Positions 16,922-24,933 of a DNA stretch of 45,396 bases are shown here, in pieces (position 1 is the stretch's first letter; each line of letters begins with the position of its first letter). The position numbers and the translations under genes were made by a program. The stretch comes from Muribaculaceae bacterium. Lineage in GTDB: Bacteria > Bacteroidota > Bacteroidia > Bacteroidales > Muribaculaceae. The notes under the pieces were generated by a model. That model saw nothing but the letters and a program-made list of their open reading frames with translations, did no database searches and was not told the DNA's origin. The stretch lies in NCBI GenBank assembly GCA_017624155.1, contig JAGANS010000053.1:1-45396 (forward strand), in the 5' to 3' direction.

Positions 16922-17542
16922 ATGAAACATATACGACTATCGGCTATGATAATGCTGCTGCTTGCCGCTTTGGCATTGCCGGCAGCCGGTCGTGCAGCCG
17001 AAACGGCCTCGCAGATAATTGCCAAGTGTGCCGCCAAGGTGTCGGCGTCGCCATCTATAAAGTTCAAGTTCACCCTTCAGTATGGTGAACGCACCTCGCC
17101 ATGCGACATTACGGTTGCACGACAGCGCTACCGCATGTCGTCGCCCGAGATGGAGGTGTGGTATGACGGCACCACTCAGTGGACATACGCCAAGGCTCAG
17201 AAAGAACTGTCGATAACCGAGCCGACGGCCGATGAGCTGCTCGAAAGCAATCCCTTTGCGATCCTCAGTCATTACGACAAGGTATACAAATGCAGACGCC
17301 TGTCCGGCAAGGGTCTCAGCATCGAGATGACTGCCCGCTCTGCCGCCTCGACAGTGCGCAAAGCGGTGGTGAGCATCGATCCGGCGACATATCTGCCTCA
17401 AAAACTTATCGTGACGCTGTCCACCGGCCGAACATTCACCGCATCGGTGGGAACTGCTACGGTTGGCAAAGAGCTTCCGGTGTCTTGCTTTATTTACGAC
17501 AAGAAACAATATCCGGCCGTAGAAACGGTGGATTTACGCTGA
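16922..17542 (+). CDS. LolA-like outer-membrane lipoprotein carrier
   Basis: Periplasmic chaperone-like protein of the LolA/LolB superfamily, which shuttles lipoproteins to the outer membrane. The 206 residues start with a signal peptide (MKHIRLSAMIMLLLAALALPAAGRA). The mature part has the open beta-barrel pattern with KFKFTLQYGERTSPCDITVARQRYRM, EVWYDGTTQWTYAKAQKELSI and ESNPFAILSHYDKVYKC, typical of the Bacteroidota LolA family. It follows ftsK by 36 bases, an arrangement also seen elsewhere (ftsK-lolA). Assignment to true LolA rather than a paralogue is likely but not proven. Confidence 0.85.
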   Translation: MKHIRLSAMIMLLLAALALPAAGRAAETASQIIAKCAAKVSASPSIKFKFTLQYGERTSPCDITVARQRYRMSSPEMEVWYDGTTQWTYAKAQKELSITEPTADELLESNPFAILSHYDKVYKCRRLSGKGLSIEMTARSAASTVRKAVVSIDPATYLPQKLIVTLSTGRTFTASVGTATVGKELPVSCFIYDKKQYPAVETVDLR

Positions 17543-17548
17543 CTATAA

Positions 17549-17572
17549 GCTTGCTTTTAAACAAGCTCTAAC
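17549..17572 (+). repeat. Dispersed palindromic repeat, copy 3
   Basis: GCTTGCTTTTAAACAAGC (17549-17566) followed by TCTAAC, starting seven bases after the lolA-like stop and ending 13 bases before the trxB ATG. It fills most of the junction and would fold as an AU-rich hairpin inside the mRNA. Confidence 0.85.
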
Positions 17573-17585
17573 TACATACGACATA

Positions 17586-18530
17586 ATGGCACAGATTAAC
17601 ACCAAATGCCTTATCATAGGCTCGGGCCCGGCCGGTTATACCGCGGCAATATATGCATCGCGCGCCAACATGGCGCCAATCGTACTTGAGGGGCCGGCGC
17701 CCGGCGGACAGCTCACTACTACCACCGAGGTGGAGAATTTTCCGGGTTATCCCAAGGGTATCACCGGCCCGCAGCTTATGGACGACCTGCGTGCCCAGGC
17801 ACAGCGCTTCGATGCCGACCTGCGTCAGGGAATAGCCACTGCTGTCGACTTCTCGAAGCGGCCATTTGCCGTTACCGTCAATGGCAGTGATACCGTTTTG
17901 GCCGACACTGTGATTATCGCCACCGGCGCATCGGCCCGCTACCTCGGTCTCCCCGATGAGCAGAAATATCTCGGCATGGGCGTGTCGGCCTGCGCCACAT
18001 GCGATGGTTTCTTCTACCGCAACCGCACAGTCGCTGTAGTTGGCGGCGGTGATACGGCATGTGAGGAAGCCCTCTACCTGGCATCACTTGCCGAGAAGGT
18101 CTACCTCATTGTGCGCAAGCCATATCTGCGTGCCTCAAAAGTTATGCAGCAACGCGTGTTCGACAACCCCAAGATTCAGATTCTCTTCAATACCAACACC
18201 CTCGGTCTCTTTGGCGACGAGGTGGTGGAAGGTGCTCATCTGGTGGAATATGCCGGCACCGACAAGGAGGATAAATTCGACATCAGCATCGACGGGTTCT
18301 TCCTGGCCATCGGTCATAAGCCCAACACGGATGTGTTCCGCGGGCAGATTGAGCTTGATGATGCGGGTTTCATTGTCCTCAAGGGCAACAGTTCGGCCAC
18401 AAGTGTGCCGGGGGTATTTGCCGCCGGCGATGTCGCCGACACAGTATACCAGCAGGCTGTTGTAGCCGCCGGTATGGGCTGCCGCGCCGCTCTTGACGCC
18501 GAGCGCTTCATGCTTGAATATCCCCTCTGA
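17586..18530 (+). CDS. trxB: Thioredoxin-disulfide reductase
   Basis: NADPH-dependent FAD enzyme that reduces thioredoxin. At 314 residues it is of normal length. Landmarks are the FAD dinucleotide fold GSGPAGYTAAIYASRA, the GQLTTTTEVENFPGYP segment, the redox-active pair CATC (Cys136/Cys139), the NADPH fold VVGGGDTACEEALYLA, and the C-terminal FAD contact GVFAAGDVADTVYQQAVVAAGMG. It sits between the lolA-like gene and an alcohol dehydrogenase that starts seven bases after its stop. Confidence 0.97.
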   Translation: MAQINTKCLIIGSGPAGYTAAIYASRANMAPIVLEGPAPGGQLTTTTEVENFPGYPKGITGPQLMDDLRAQAQRFDADLRQGIATAVDFSKRPFAVTVNGSDTVLADTVIIATGASARYLGLPDEQKYLGMGVSACATCDGFFYRNRTVAVVGGGDTACEEALYLASLAEKVYLIVRKPYLRASKVMQQRVFDNPKIQILFNTNTLGLFGDEVVEGAHLVEYAGTDKEDKFDISIDGFFLAIGHKPNTDVFRGQIELDDAGFIVLKGNSSATSVPGVFAAGDVADTVYQQAVVAAGMGCRAALDAERFMLEYPL

Positions 18531-18537
18531 TTCAGTG

Positions 18538-19659
18538 ATGCGGAGGGAATGGGAATATCGCCAGCCTGTCGATGTACACTTCGGCAGGGGCATCCTTGAC
18601 AGTCTGCCCGATGCTGTTGATCGGCTCGGTGGGCATAAAGGCCTGCTCGTAACATCGCCTTCGTTTGTGAGCCGCGGCGTTGCGGGACTGCTCGTTGATA
18701 TGTGCGGCGGCCGGCTTGCCGCAGTGTACAGCGGTGTGTCGCCAAACCCAGATGTCACGGAGTGCGACGCCTGCGCGGCGATGCTTCGCGACGGTGGCTG
18801 CGACTTTGTAGTGGCCCTCGGCGGCGGCAGTGTCATCGATTGCGCCAAGGCCGCTGCGGCAGTATGCCGCGCGGATGCCGCTGCGGCGGAGTATCTTGGC
18901 GGACGACCGTTGCCGCCGGATGTGCTTCCGATAATTGCCATACCCACCACGGCCGGTACAGGCAGCGAGGTAACGCCCGTGTCTGTGCTCAGCGACCATA
19001 TCCGCGGCATAAAGGCTCCGCTGCGCTGCGATGGCTTTTATCCCCGTATTGCTCTTGTCGACCCATCGCTCACCGACAGCATGTCGCCTTATATGACGGC
19101 ATGCACCGGCTTTGATGTGTTGTGCCACGCCATCGAGGCGTATTGGAGCCGCAGGCATCTGCCTGTATGCGATGCGCTCGCGGTGCAGGCCGCTCGTCTG
19201 GTGCTCGACAATCTGCTCAGGGCCTTCACCGAGCCGACTGATACGGAGGCACGCGACAGGATGGCCGAGGCATCAGTGACGGCCGGCATGGCATTTGCGT
19301 TGCCGGGGACCAACTGCGCCCACGTATGCTCGTATCCGCTTACCGGCCGCTATAATATTCCGCATGGCGAGGCGTGTGCGATGACAATCGACAACTTTAT
19401 ACGCCTCAACGGTCGCAAAGGCAGCGACCGCGCCGTATCACTGGCCCGTGCGCTGGGCTATGACAGCCCCGAAGCTCTGGCTGATGCCGTGTCAGCTCTG
19501 AAATCTGCCACCGGTATGCGGCCCGACCTCAGCGAATTTCATCTCGGCGACGCCGATGTGGAATCCCTTGCCGCGGCATGCATGCATCCCAATATGCGCA
19601 ATAATCCTGTCGAAGTGACATACGACGAGCTTTTGCAGCTGTTTCGTGCATTGGCCTGA
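18538..19659 (+). CDS. Iron-containing alcohol dehydrogenase
   Basis: Group III metal-dependent NAD(P) alcohol dehydrogenase of 373 residues. I chose the ATG at 18538 (MRREWEYRQPVDVHFGRG), which matches the family start; a frame open from 18493 overlaps trxB. NAD-binding GGGSVIDCAKA and the ITTAGTGSEVTP-type loop (IPTTAGTGSEVT) are present. The metal ligands can be traced in VDPSLTDS, GFDVLCHAIEAYWS, the NCAHVCSYPL segment and NIPHGEACA. Substrate is unknown; many family members act on short-chain alcohols or diols. Cotranscription with trxB is likely from the seven-base gap. Confidence 0.9.
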   Translation: MRREWEYRQPVDVHFGRGILDSLPDAVDRLGGHKGLLVTSPSFVSRGVAGLLVDMCGGRLAAVYSGVSPNPDVTECDACAAMLRDGGCDFVVALGGGSVIDCAKAAAAVCRADAAAAEYLGGRPLPPDVLPIIAIPTTAGTGSEVTPVSVLSDHIRGIKAPLRCDGFYPRIALVDPSLTDSMSPYMTACTGFDVLCHAIEAYWSRRHLPVCDALAVQAARLVLDNLLRAFTEPTDTEARDRMAEASVTAGMAFALPGTNCAHVCSYPLTGRYNIPHGEACAMTIDNFIRLNGRKGSDRAVSLARALGYDSPEALADAVSALKSATGMRPDLSEFHLGDADVESLAAACMHPNMRNNPVEVTYDELLQLFRALA

Positions 19660-19665
19660 GATATT

Positions 19666-19697
19666 TTTGCTGTATAGCCAAAAAAATTGTATCTTTG
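19666..19697 (+). promoter_or_regulatory. parC operon promoter
   Basis: TTTG at 19666-19669 and TATCTTTG at 19690-19697 are spaced by exactly 20 bases, a near-perfect Bacteroidota promoter. It lies 25 bases before the GTG start of parC and supports that start. Confidence 0.8.
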
Positions 19698-19722
19698 CAG
19701 AAAGTCTTAAACTATCCTGCAA

Positions 19723-22383
19723 GTGAGCGAAGAAAACGACTATATACCCGAATCCGAGGGCGAGAAGCGGCCCCCGAAGCCTTATTGTGACCCCAAGGAC
19801 GTAGTGAAACACCGCCTCAGCGGCATGTTTCAGACATGGTTTCTCGACTATGCATCGTATGTGATACTCGAGCGCGCCGTCCCGAATATCGAGGACGGCC
19901 TGAAGCCTGTGCAGCGTCGCATACTCCACTCGATGAAGACTCTCGATGACGGCCGTTTCAACAAGGTGGCCAACATCGTGGGCAATACAATGCAGTATCA
20001 CCCGCACGGTGATGCCTCGATCAACGATGCACTGGTGCAGTTAGGGCAGAAAGAGCTGCTTGTCGAGACTCAGGGCAACTGGGGCAATATACTTACGGGC
20101 GCCTCTGCGGCGGCCGGCCGTTATATCGAGGCGCGCCTGTCGCCATTCGCCCTTGAGACCCTTTATAATGCCAAGGTCACAGATTGGACTCTCAGCTACG
20201 ACGGCCGCAAACAGGAGCCCGTCACACTGCCGTCCAAGTTCCCGCTGCTGCTGGCTCAGGGTGCCGAGGGTATTGCGGTGGGCTTGTCGTCCAAAATCCT
20301 TCCTCACAATTTCAACGAACTTATCGATGCCTCGATAGCGTATCTCCGCGGCGAGGAGTTCACACTGCTGCCCGACTTTGTTACCGGCGGATTCATCGAC
20401 GTAAGCCGGTACAACGACGGCCGACGCGGCGGCGTGCTCAAGGTCCGCGCCAAGATCGAGAAGGTCGACAACCGTACGCTCGCTATCACCGAGATACCCT
20501 TTGGCCGTACCACCGGAGCGGTCATCGACTCGATACTCAAGGCATTCGAAAAAGGCAAAATAAAGATACGGCGTGTCGATGACAACACGTCGGAGCATGC
20601 CCGCATCATGGTGCATCTTATCCCCGGCACATCGAGCGACAAGACTATCGACGCGCTGTATGCCTTCACCGACTGCGAGGTGTCCATATCGCCAAACTGC
20701 TGCGTGATACGCGGCGACAAGCCCGAATTCCTCGGCGTGAGCGACGTGTTGCGGCACAGCGCCGACCGCACGGTCCAGATTCTTCACCGCGAACTCGAGA
20801 TTGAGCTCGGCGAACTGCGGGAGGCGCTGATGTTTGCCTCGCTCGAGCGAATATTCATCGAGGAGCGTATATACAAGGATAAGGAATATGAGGAGGCTCC
20901 CGACATCGACAAGGTTAAAGCGCATATATACAAGCGGCTCGAACCGTTTACCGGCTCGTTCACGCGTGCAGTCACCGATGACGATATAATGCGTCTGCTC
21001 GAGATAAAGATGAAGCGCATCCTGCGGTTCAACGAGGAGGAGGCCGAGGAGAAGATCGCGGCCCTTGGCCGTAAAATCGCGGCTACCCGGGAGCATCTCG
21101 ACAATATTGTGGCATACGCTATCGACTGGTACACCGCACTTAAAGATAAATACGGCCATGCCTATCCCCGGCGCACCGTGGTGCGCGGTTTCGATTCCAT
21201 CGAGGCCGCCAACGTGGCCGAGGCCACCGAGAAGCTGTATATAAACCGCGAGGAGGGCTTCATTGGCACAGGGCTTAAGAAGGACGAATTCGTGTGCAAC
21301 TGCTCGGATATCGACGACGTGATACTCTTCTACAAGGACGGCCGGTACAAAATTGTCAAGGTGCAGGAAAAGCTGTTTGTCGACAAGGGCGTGATATACA
21401 TCAACGTGTTCAAGCGCAAGGACGAACGCACCATATACAATGTCATATACCAGAACGGCAAGGGCGGCACGTATATGATGAAGCGATTTGCCGCCACTGG
21501 CCTTACCCGCGACAAGGAGTATAACGTGGTGCCCGGCGATCCCGTTCCGGCAGGCTCGCGCATCGTGTGGTTCTCGGCCAATCCCAATGGCGAGGCCGAG
21601 GTCGTTAAGGTGATACTCAAGCCTAAGCGCGGCCTTAAGAAACTGCAGTTTGACGTCGATTTTGCCGACATGAAGCCAAAGGGCCGTGGTGCGATGGGCA
21701 ATATCGTCACGCGCAACGAAGTGCAACGTTTCACTCTCAAGGGCCGCGGTGTGTCGACCCTCGATGACCTGAAGGTATGGTTCGACCCCGATGTGCTGCG
21801 TCTCAACTACGAGGGCCGCGGCAACTACCTTGGCGAGTTTGCAGGCGACGATCAGGTTCTTGTCATCACAAAGTCAGGAGAATTCTACACCACCGGCTTC
21901 GCCGCTACCAACCACTACGACGACAATATACTGTGTATCGAGAAATTCGAGCCGGACAAAGTGTGGACGGCCATACTCAACGACGCCGATCAGGGCTATC
22001 CCTATATCAAGCGCTTCCGCTTCGAGCCGTCGGCACGCAAGCAACGCTATCTCACCGACAATGAGAAATCAACGCTTATAGCGCTCAGCGACGCTTATGG
22101 GGCGATGTTCAGAGTGACATTCGCGGATCCCGACGACTTCCGTGACCCTGTAGAGATCGATGCCGACGAGTTCATAGGTATCAAATCATTCAAGGCCCGC
22201 GGCAAACGCCTTACCACCTATACCATCGGCGAGGTCGAAGAACTCGAACCCAAGCCGGCTCCGGTATCTGAGTCCGACATGCAGCCGACCGACGAAGGTG
22301 CTGATGAAACTGCCGGGCCGGATGAGAAGAGCGACGATGAACTGCGCGATGAATTTTCGGGCCAGCAAAGACTTTTTGACTGA
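19723..22383 (+). CDS. parC: DNA topoisomerase IV subunit A (Bacteroidota type)
   Basis: Type IIA topoisomerase breakage-reunion subunit of 886 residues, starting at GTG (19723), directly behind a strong promoter. The N-terminal winged helix holds HPHGDASIND (93-102); the active-site tyrosine is Tyr134 in GRYIEARLS. A long coiled-coil tower follows, then six-bladed propeller repeats and an acidic tail (SDDELRDEFSGQQRLFD). The lack of a canonical gyrase box and the GASAAAGRYIEARL context favour ParC over GyrA. In the quinolone-binding stretch, Ala98 occupies the place of E. coli GyrA Ser83. parE is not in the window. The next gene overlaps its stop (TGATG). Confidence 0.88.
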   Translation: MSEENDYIPESEGEKRPPKPYCDPKDVVKHRLSGMFQTWFLDYASYVILERAVPNIEDGLKPVQRRILHSMKTLDDGRFNKVANIVGNTMQYHPHGDASINDALVQLGQKELLVETQGNWGNILTGASAAAGRYIEARLSPFALETLYNAKVTDWTLSYDGRKQEPVTLPSKFPLLLAQGAEGIAVGLSSKILPHNFNELIDASIAYLRGEEFTLLPDFVTGGFIDVSRYNDGRRGGVLKVRAKIEKVDNRTLAITEIPFGRTTGAVIDSILKAFEKGKIKIRRVDDNTSEHARIMVHLIPGTSSDKTIDALYAFTDCEVSISPNCCVIRGDKPEFLGVSDVLRHSADRTVQILHRELEIELGELREALMFASLERIFIEERIYKDKEYEEAPDIDKVKAHIYKRLEPFTGSFTRAVTDDDIMRLLEIKMKRILRFNEEEAEEKIAALGRKIAATREHLDNIVAYAIDWYTALKDKYGHAYPRRTVVRGFDSIEAANVAEATEKLYINREEGFIGTGLKKDEFVCNCSDIDDVILFYKDGRYKIVKVQEKLFVDKGVIYINVFKRKDERTIYNVIYQNGKGGTYMMKRFAATGLTRDKEYNVVPGDPVPAGSRIVWFSANPNGEAEVVKVILKPKRGLKKLQFDVDFADMKPKGRGAMGNIVTRNEVQRFTLKGRGVSTLDDLKVWFDPDVLRLNYEGRGNYLGEFAGDDQVLVITKSGEFYTTGFAATNHYDDNILCIEKFEPDKVWTAILNDADQGYPYIKRFRFEPSARKQRYLTDNEKSTLIALSDAYGAMFRVTFADPDDFRDPVEIDADEFIGIKSFKARGKRLTTYTIGEVEELEPKPAPVSESDMQPTDEGADETAGPDEKSDDELRDEFSGQQRLFD

Positions 22384-23249
22384 TGAAACGCCTTTTACCA
22401 ATAATATTGGCTCTTCTGTCGGTGTTTCCCGGCGAAGCCGCTGCGGCCGATGGCCGTGATACCGTGGTGCGACCGGTTCTGTCGGCTTATATGATCGAGG
22501 CCGGGAGCGCGCACGTGTGCGACACATACCTGACGCCCCTCCATTATTCGGGCTGGAATACATCGCTTAGCTATGAGCGTATGCAGGCGATGAAGTTCGA
22601 TCCCGAGCGGTGGGTGATGCGTCTTGACGGACGGCTGTCGCTGGGGGCAACGGAAAATCCCGCCGGCACGGCCACGATATGGCAACTGGATTTCAGACCG
22701 TCATGGAGCATGATGTGGCGCACGTCGCTGCCGGGCGGCTTCACGCTGGCCGCCGGCGGAAACATCGGCGCTGATATCGGCGTGCTGTATCTGTCGCGCA
22801 ACGGCAATAACCCTGCCTCGGTGAGGGCTTCGCTCACAGTCGGTGCCACCGGCATGGCCGTGTGGAACGGCCGCCTCGGCCGGCTACCGCTCACATTGCG
22901 CTATCAGCCTGTCCTGCCTCTTGCCGGAGCATTCTTCTCTCCCGACTACGACGAACTTTATTACGAGATATATCTCGGCAATCACAAGGGGCTCGCTCAT
23001 GCAGCCTGGCCCGGCAACTTCTTCAGGCTCGACAACCTTCTTACAGCTGATCTGCATTTCGGGGCAACAACACTCAGGCTCGGATACCGCTGTGAGGTAT
23101 TCTCGTCCAAGGCTTCGGGCATAGTCACCCGTAATGTAACGCATGCCTTTGTACTCGGCATTACCACCGAATGGCTATCGCTGCGTGCCGGCAGCAGGCG
23201 CACGCCCGATTCTCGAATAATCTCTTCATTGTATTTAAACAAGCCCTGA
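22383..23249 (+). CDS. DUF3316-like exported protein
   Basis: Exported protein of unknown function, 288 residues. It has a signal peptide (MKRLLPIILALLSVFPGEAAAA), then aromatic and glycine-rich beta-strand patterns (SGWNTSLSYERMQAM, GFTLAAGGNIGADIGVLYLS, LPLTLRYQPVLPLAGAFFSPDYDELYYEIYLGN), which suggest an outer-membrane or periplasmic beta-barrel. I recognise it as resembling the Bacteroidales DUF3316 family; this is from memory. The ATG overlaps the parC stop (TGATG). Its last five codons (YLNKP) and stop are encoded by copy 4 of the dispersed palindromic repeat. Confidence 0.72.
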   Translation: MKRLLPIILALLSVFPGEAAAADGRDTVVRPVLSAYMIEAGSAHVCDTYLTPLHYSGWNTSLSYERMQAMKFDPERWVMRLDGRLSLGATENPAGTATIWQLDFRPSWSMMWRTSLPGGFTLAAGGNIGADIGVLYLSRNGNNPASVRASLTVGATGMAVWNGRLGRLPLTLRYQPVLPLAGAFFSPDYDELYYEIYLGNHKGLAHAAWPGNFFRLDNLLTADLHFGATTLRLGYRCEVFSSKASGIVTRNVTHAFVLGITTEWLSLRAGSRRTPDSRIISSLYLNKP

Positions 23250-23250
23250 A
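23229..23250 (+). repeat. Dispersed palindromic repeat, copy 4
   Basis: TTGTATTTAAACAAGC (23229-23244) followed by CCTGAA. It spans the last codons and stop of the DUF3316-like gene and ends one base before the S41 peptidase ATG. It is the most divergent copy, with one mismatch in the left arm and CCCTGAA in place of CTCTAAA. Confidence 0.7.
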
Positions 23251-23251
23251 T

Positions 23252-24292
23252 ATGCGCAGGTTGATTCTGATTATAGGCGCTATGACAGCCATGCTGTGTG
23301 TATCGTGCCATCAGGTAGAAAAGTGGGACAACGATGCCGAGGGCAATTTCGACGCCCTGTGGAGCATACTGGATACACATTACTGCTTCTTCGAGGAGAA
23401 AGGTATCGACTGGGATTCGGTATACAGGGTATATCGTCCTAAAGTGACGGCCAAGACTAATGTCGTCGAACTGTACTCGGTATGCGCCGACATGCTCGGC
23501 GAGTTGCGCGACGGCCACGTCAACCTCACCACGCCGTTTGCCACATCGTATTATAAAAAGTGGTGGAGCGACTACCCTCAGAACTACAACCAGCGGCTTG
23601 TCGACGAGTATTATCTTCATTTCGGCGGCCTTACGCGCGGGGGGTTCACCTATGGCATGTTTGCGGATTCAGTGGCCTATGTGCGTTACCCCAGCTTTGC
23701 CTATCCGCCCGGCGAAGGCACACTCGACTGGATGCTGGCCTTGCTGTCGCAGAGCCATGCCATGATAATTGATATCCGCGACAACGGGGGCGGCGACATG
23801 ACAGCCGTCGAGACTATAGTGCGTCGCTTTATCGACAAGCGTATTCTCGCCGGGTATATCAGCCACAAGTCGGGTCCGGGCCATAATGATTTTTCCGAAC
23901 CTTATGCCTATTATTTCGACCCGGCCGACGAAGGCCGCATACGCTGGCAGAAGCCGGTGGTGGTGCTTACCAACCGCTCTACATTCAGCGCGGCCAACAA
24001 CTTTGTGTCGGTGGTGCAGTATCTTCCGCAGTTCACCCTTGTCGGCGACCGTACCGGCGGTGGTTCAGGCATGCCTTTCAATTCAGAGATTCCGTGTGGC
24101 TGGGCCATACGCTTCTCCGGCTCGCCGGTTTATGATGCTCAGATGCAGGCCACCGAAACGGGTATCGAACCTGATGTTAAAGTCGACCTTGATCTGGAAG
24201 CTTCTCTTAAAGGCATCGACACCATGCTCGACAAAGCCATCGAAATCGCCGAGCAGGAGGGGGAGAAATACAAGAACGCGCATCCCAAGTAA
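23252..24292 (+). CDS. S41-family C-terminal-processing-type peptidase, lipoprotein
   Basis: Predicted envelope serine protease of the S41/TSP family, 346 residues. I chose the ATG at 23252, two bases after the upstream stop, because it gives a lipoprotein signal (MRRLILIIGAMTAMLCVSC, Cys19); a longer frame from 23171 lies inside the upstream gene. It has a short N-terminal helical domain and a catalytic core with IIDIRDNGGGDM, a PVVVLTNRSTFSAANNF nucleophile region (the Ser after NRST-F) and GDRTGGGSG. I see no obvious PDZ domain, as in many Bacteroidota S41 lipoproteins. Its stop overlaps the next start (TAATG). Confidence 0.9.
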   Translation: MRRLILIIGAMTAMLCVSCHQVEKWDNDAEGNFDALWSILDTHYCFFEEKGIDWDSVYRVYRPKVTAKTNVVELYSVCADMLGELRDGHVNLTTPFATSYYKKWWSDYPQNYNQRLVDEYYLHFGGLTRGGFTYGMFADSVAYVRYPSFAYPPGEGTLDWMLALLSQSHAMIIDIRDNGGGDMTAVETIVRRFIDKRILAGYISHKSGPGHNDFSEPYAYYFDPADEGRIRWQKPVVVLTNRSTFSAANNFVSVVQYLPQFTLVGDRTGGGSGMPFNSEIPCGWAIRFSGSPVYDAQMQATETGIEPDVKVDLDLEASLKGIDTMLDKAIEIAEQEGEKYKNAHPK

Positions 24293-24837
24293 TGGAAGGC
24301 TTTCTGAGAATATCCGGGGATTACTCCGATTGGAATGTGTATAGAAAATCGGTTATAATCTGTGATGTGACCGAGATGTTTGTCAACCGGGCATTACCTC
24401 CCGGTACCCGCACAATAGATCAGATGAGGCAGGCCGCGCGGTCGTGTAAGCAGAATATTGTAGAGGGTGTGAGTGACAGGACTGTTTCTGCAGAGATGTG
24501 CATAAAGTTGCTCGGGGTAGCTCGCGGTTCAGTAAGAGAATTGCTCGAGGATTATATGGATTATTTAAGGCAGCATGATCTTGAAATATGGTCAAAGGAT
24601 GATGAACGCACACTGGCTACGAGGGCATATTGTATCAAGAATGATGAGCCTCGCTCATTTACGGCAAAGTGCCGAGAACGCAGCAACGAGACTGTCGCTA
24701 ACATTATGCTGACGCAAATCAGGCAGATGGATTCGATGCTGGCTGCAGTGATGAAAAAAGTAGAGGCTGAGTTTGTGAATCAGGGCGGCATTAAAGAAGC
24801 AATGTCGCGTGCCCGACGCCAGTCGCGGGGATATTAG
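24292..24837 (+). CDS. Four-helix-bundle protein (23S rRNA IVS / S23 family)
   Basis: Small helical protein of 181 residues of the four-helix-bundle family first seen in intervening sequences of 23S rRNA genes and related to the Avd accessory protein of diversity-generating retroelements. The block TRTIDQMRQAARSCKQNIVEGVSDRT and the helix EMCIKLLGVARGSVRELLEDYMDYL carry the family pattern. The C-terminus is basic (SRARRQSRGY). Base composition is visibly lower in G+C and uses aga, ata and tta codons unlike its neighbours, which suggests transfer. The ATG overlaps the S41 stop. No reverse transcriptase or rRNA gene is nearby. Function unknown. Confidence 0.82.
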   Translation: MEGFLRISGDYSDWNVYRKSVIICDVTEMFVNRALPPGTRTIDQMRQAARSCKQNIVEGVSDRTVSAEMCIKLLGVARGSVRELLEDYMDYLRQHDLEIWSKDDERTLATRAYCIKNDEPRSFTAKCRERSNETVANIMLTQIRQMDSMLAAVMKKVEAEFVNQGGIKEAMSRARRQSRGY

Positions 24838-24850
24838 CGATAATTATATG

Positions 24851-24925
24851 TTATATAAGATCTTATAAATTTTATAATTCTTATAATTCTTATAATTCTT
24901 ATAATTCTTATAAGATCTTATATAA
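24851..24925. repeat. AT-rich 9-bp tandem repeat within 18-bp inverted repeats
   Basis: The arms at 24851-24868 and 24908-24925 are perfect 18-bp inverted repeats, and each contains the palindrome TATAAGATCTTATA. Between them are four exact copies of TTATAATTC (24872-24907). The whole 75 bases are almost pure A+T with a BglII-like AGATCT in each arm. It lies between the four-helix-bundle gene and the convergent radA gene. It may act as a bidirectional terminator, or be the end of an inserted cassette. Confidence 0.9.
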
Positions 24926-24933
24926 ACTCTTCT

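Noticed and set aside
20041-21726. 561-residue minus-strand open frame
   Set aside because: Antisense to parC, with no recognisable domain or promoter.
24292-24837. Diversity-generating retroelement
   Set aside because: Avd-like similarity of the four-helix-bundle protein is not accompanied by a reverse transcriptase, template repeat or variable repeat.
24872-24907. CRISPR-like short tandem repeats
   Set aside because: The 9-bp units are contiguous without spacers, and no cas gene is present.
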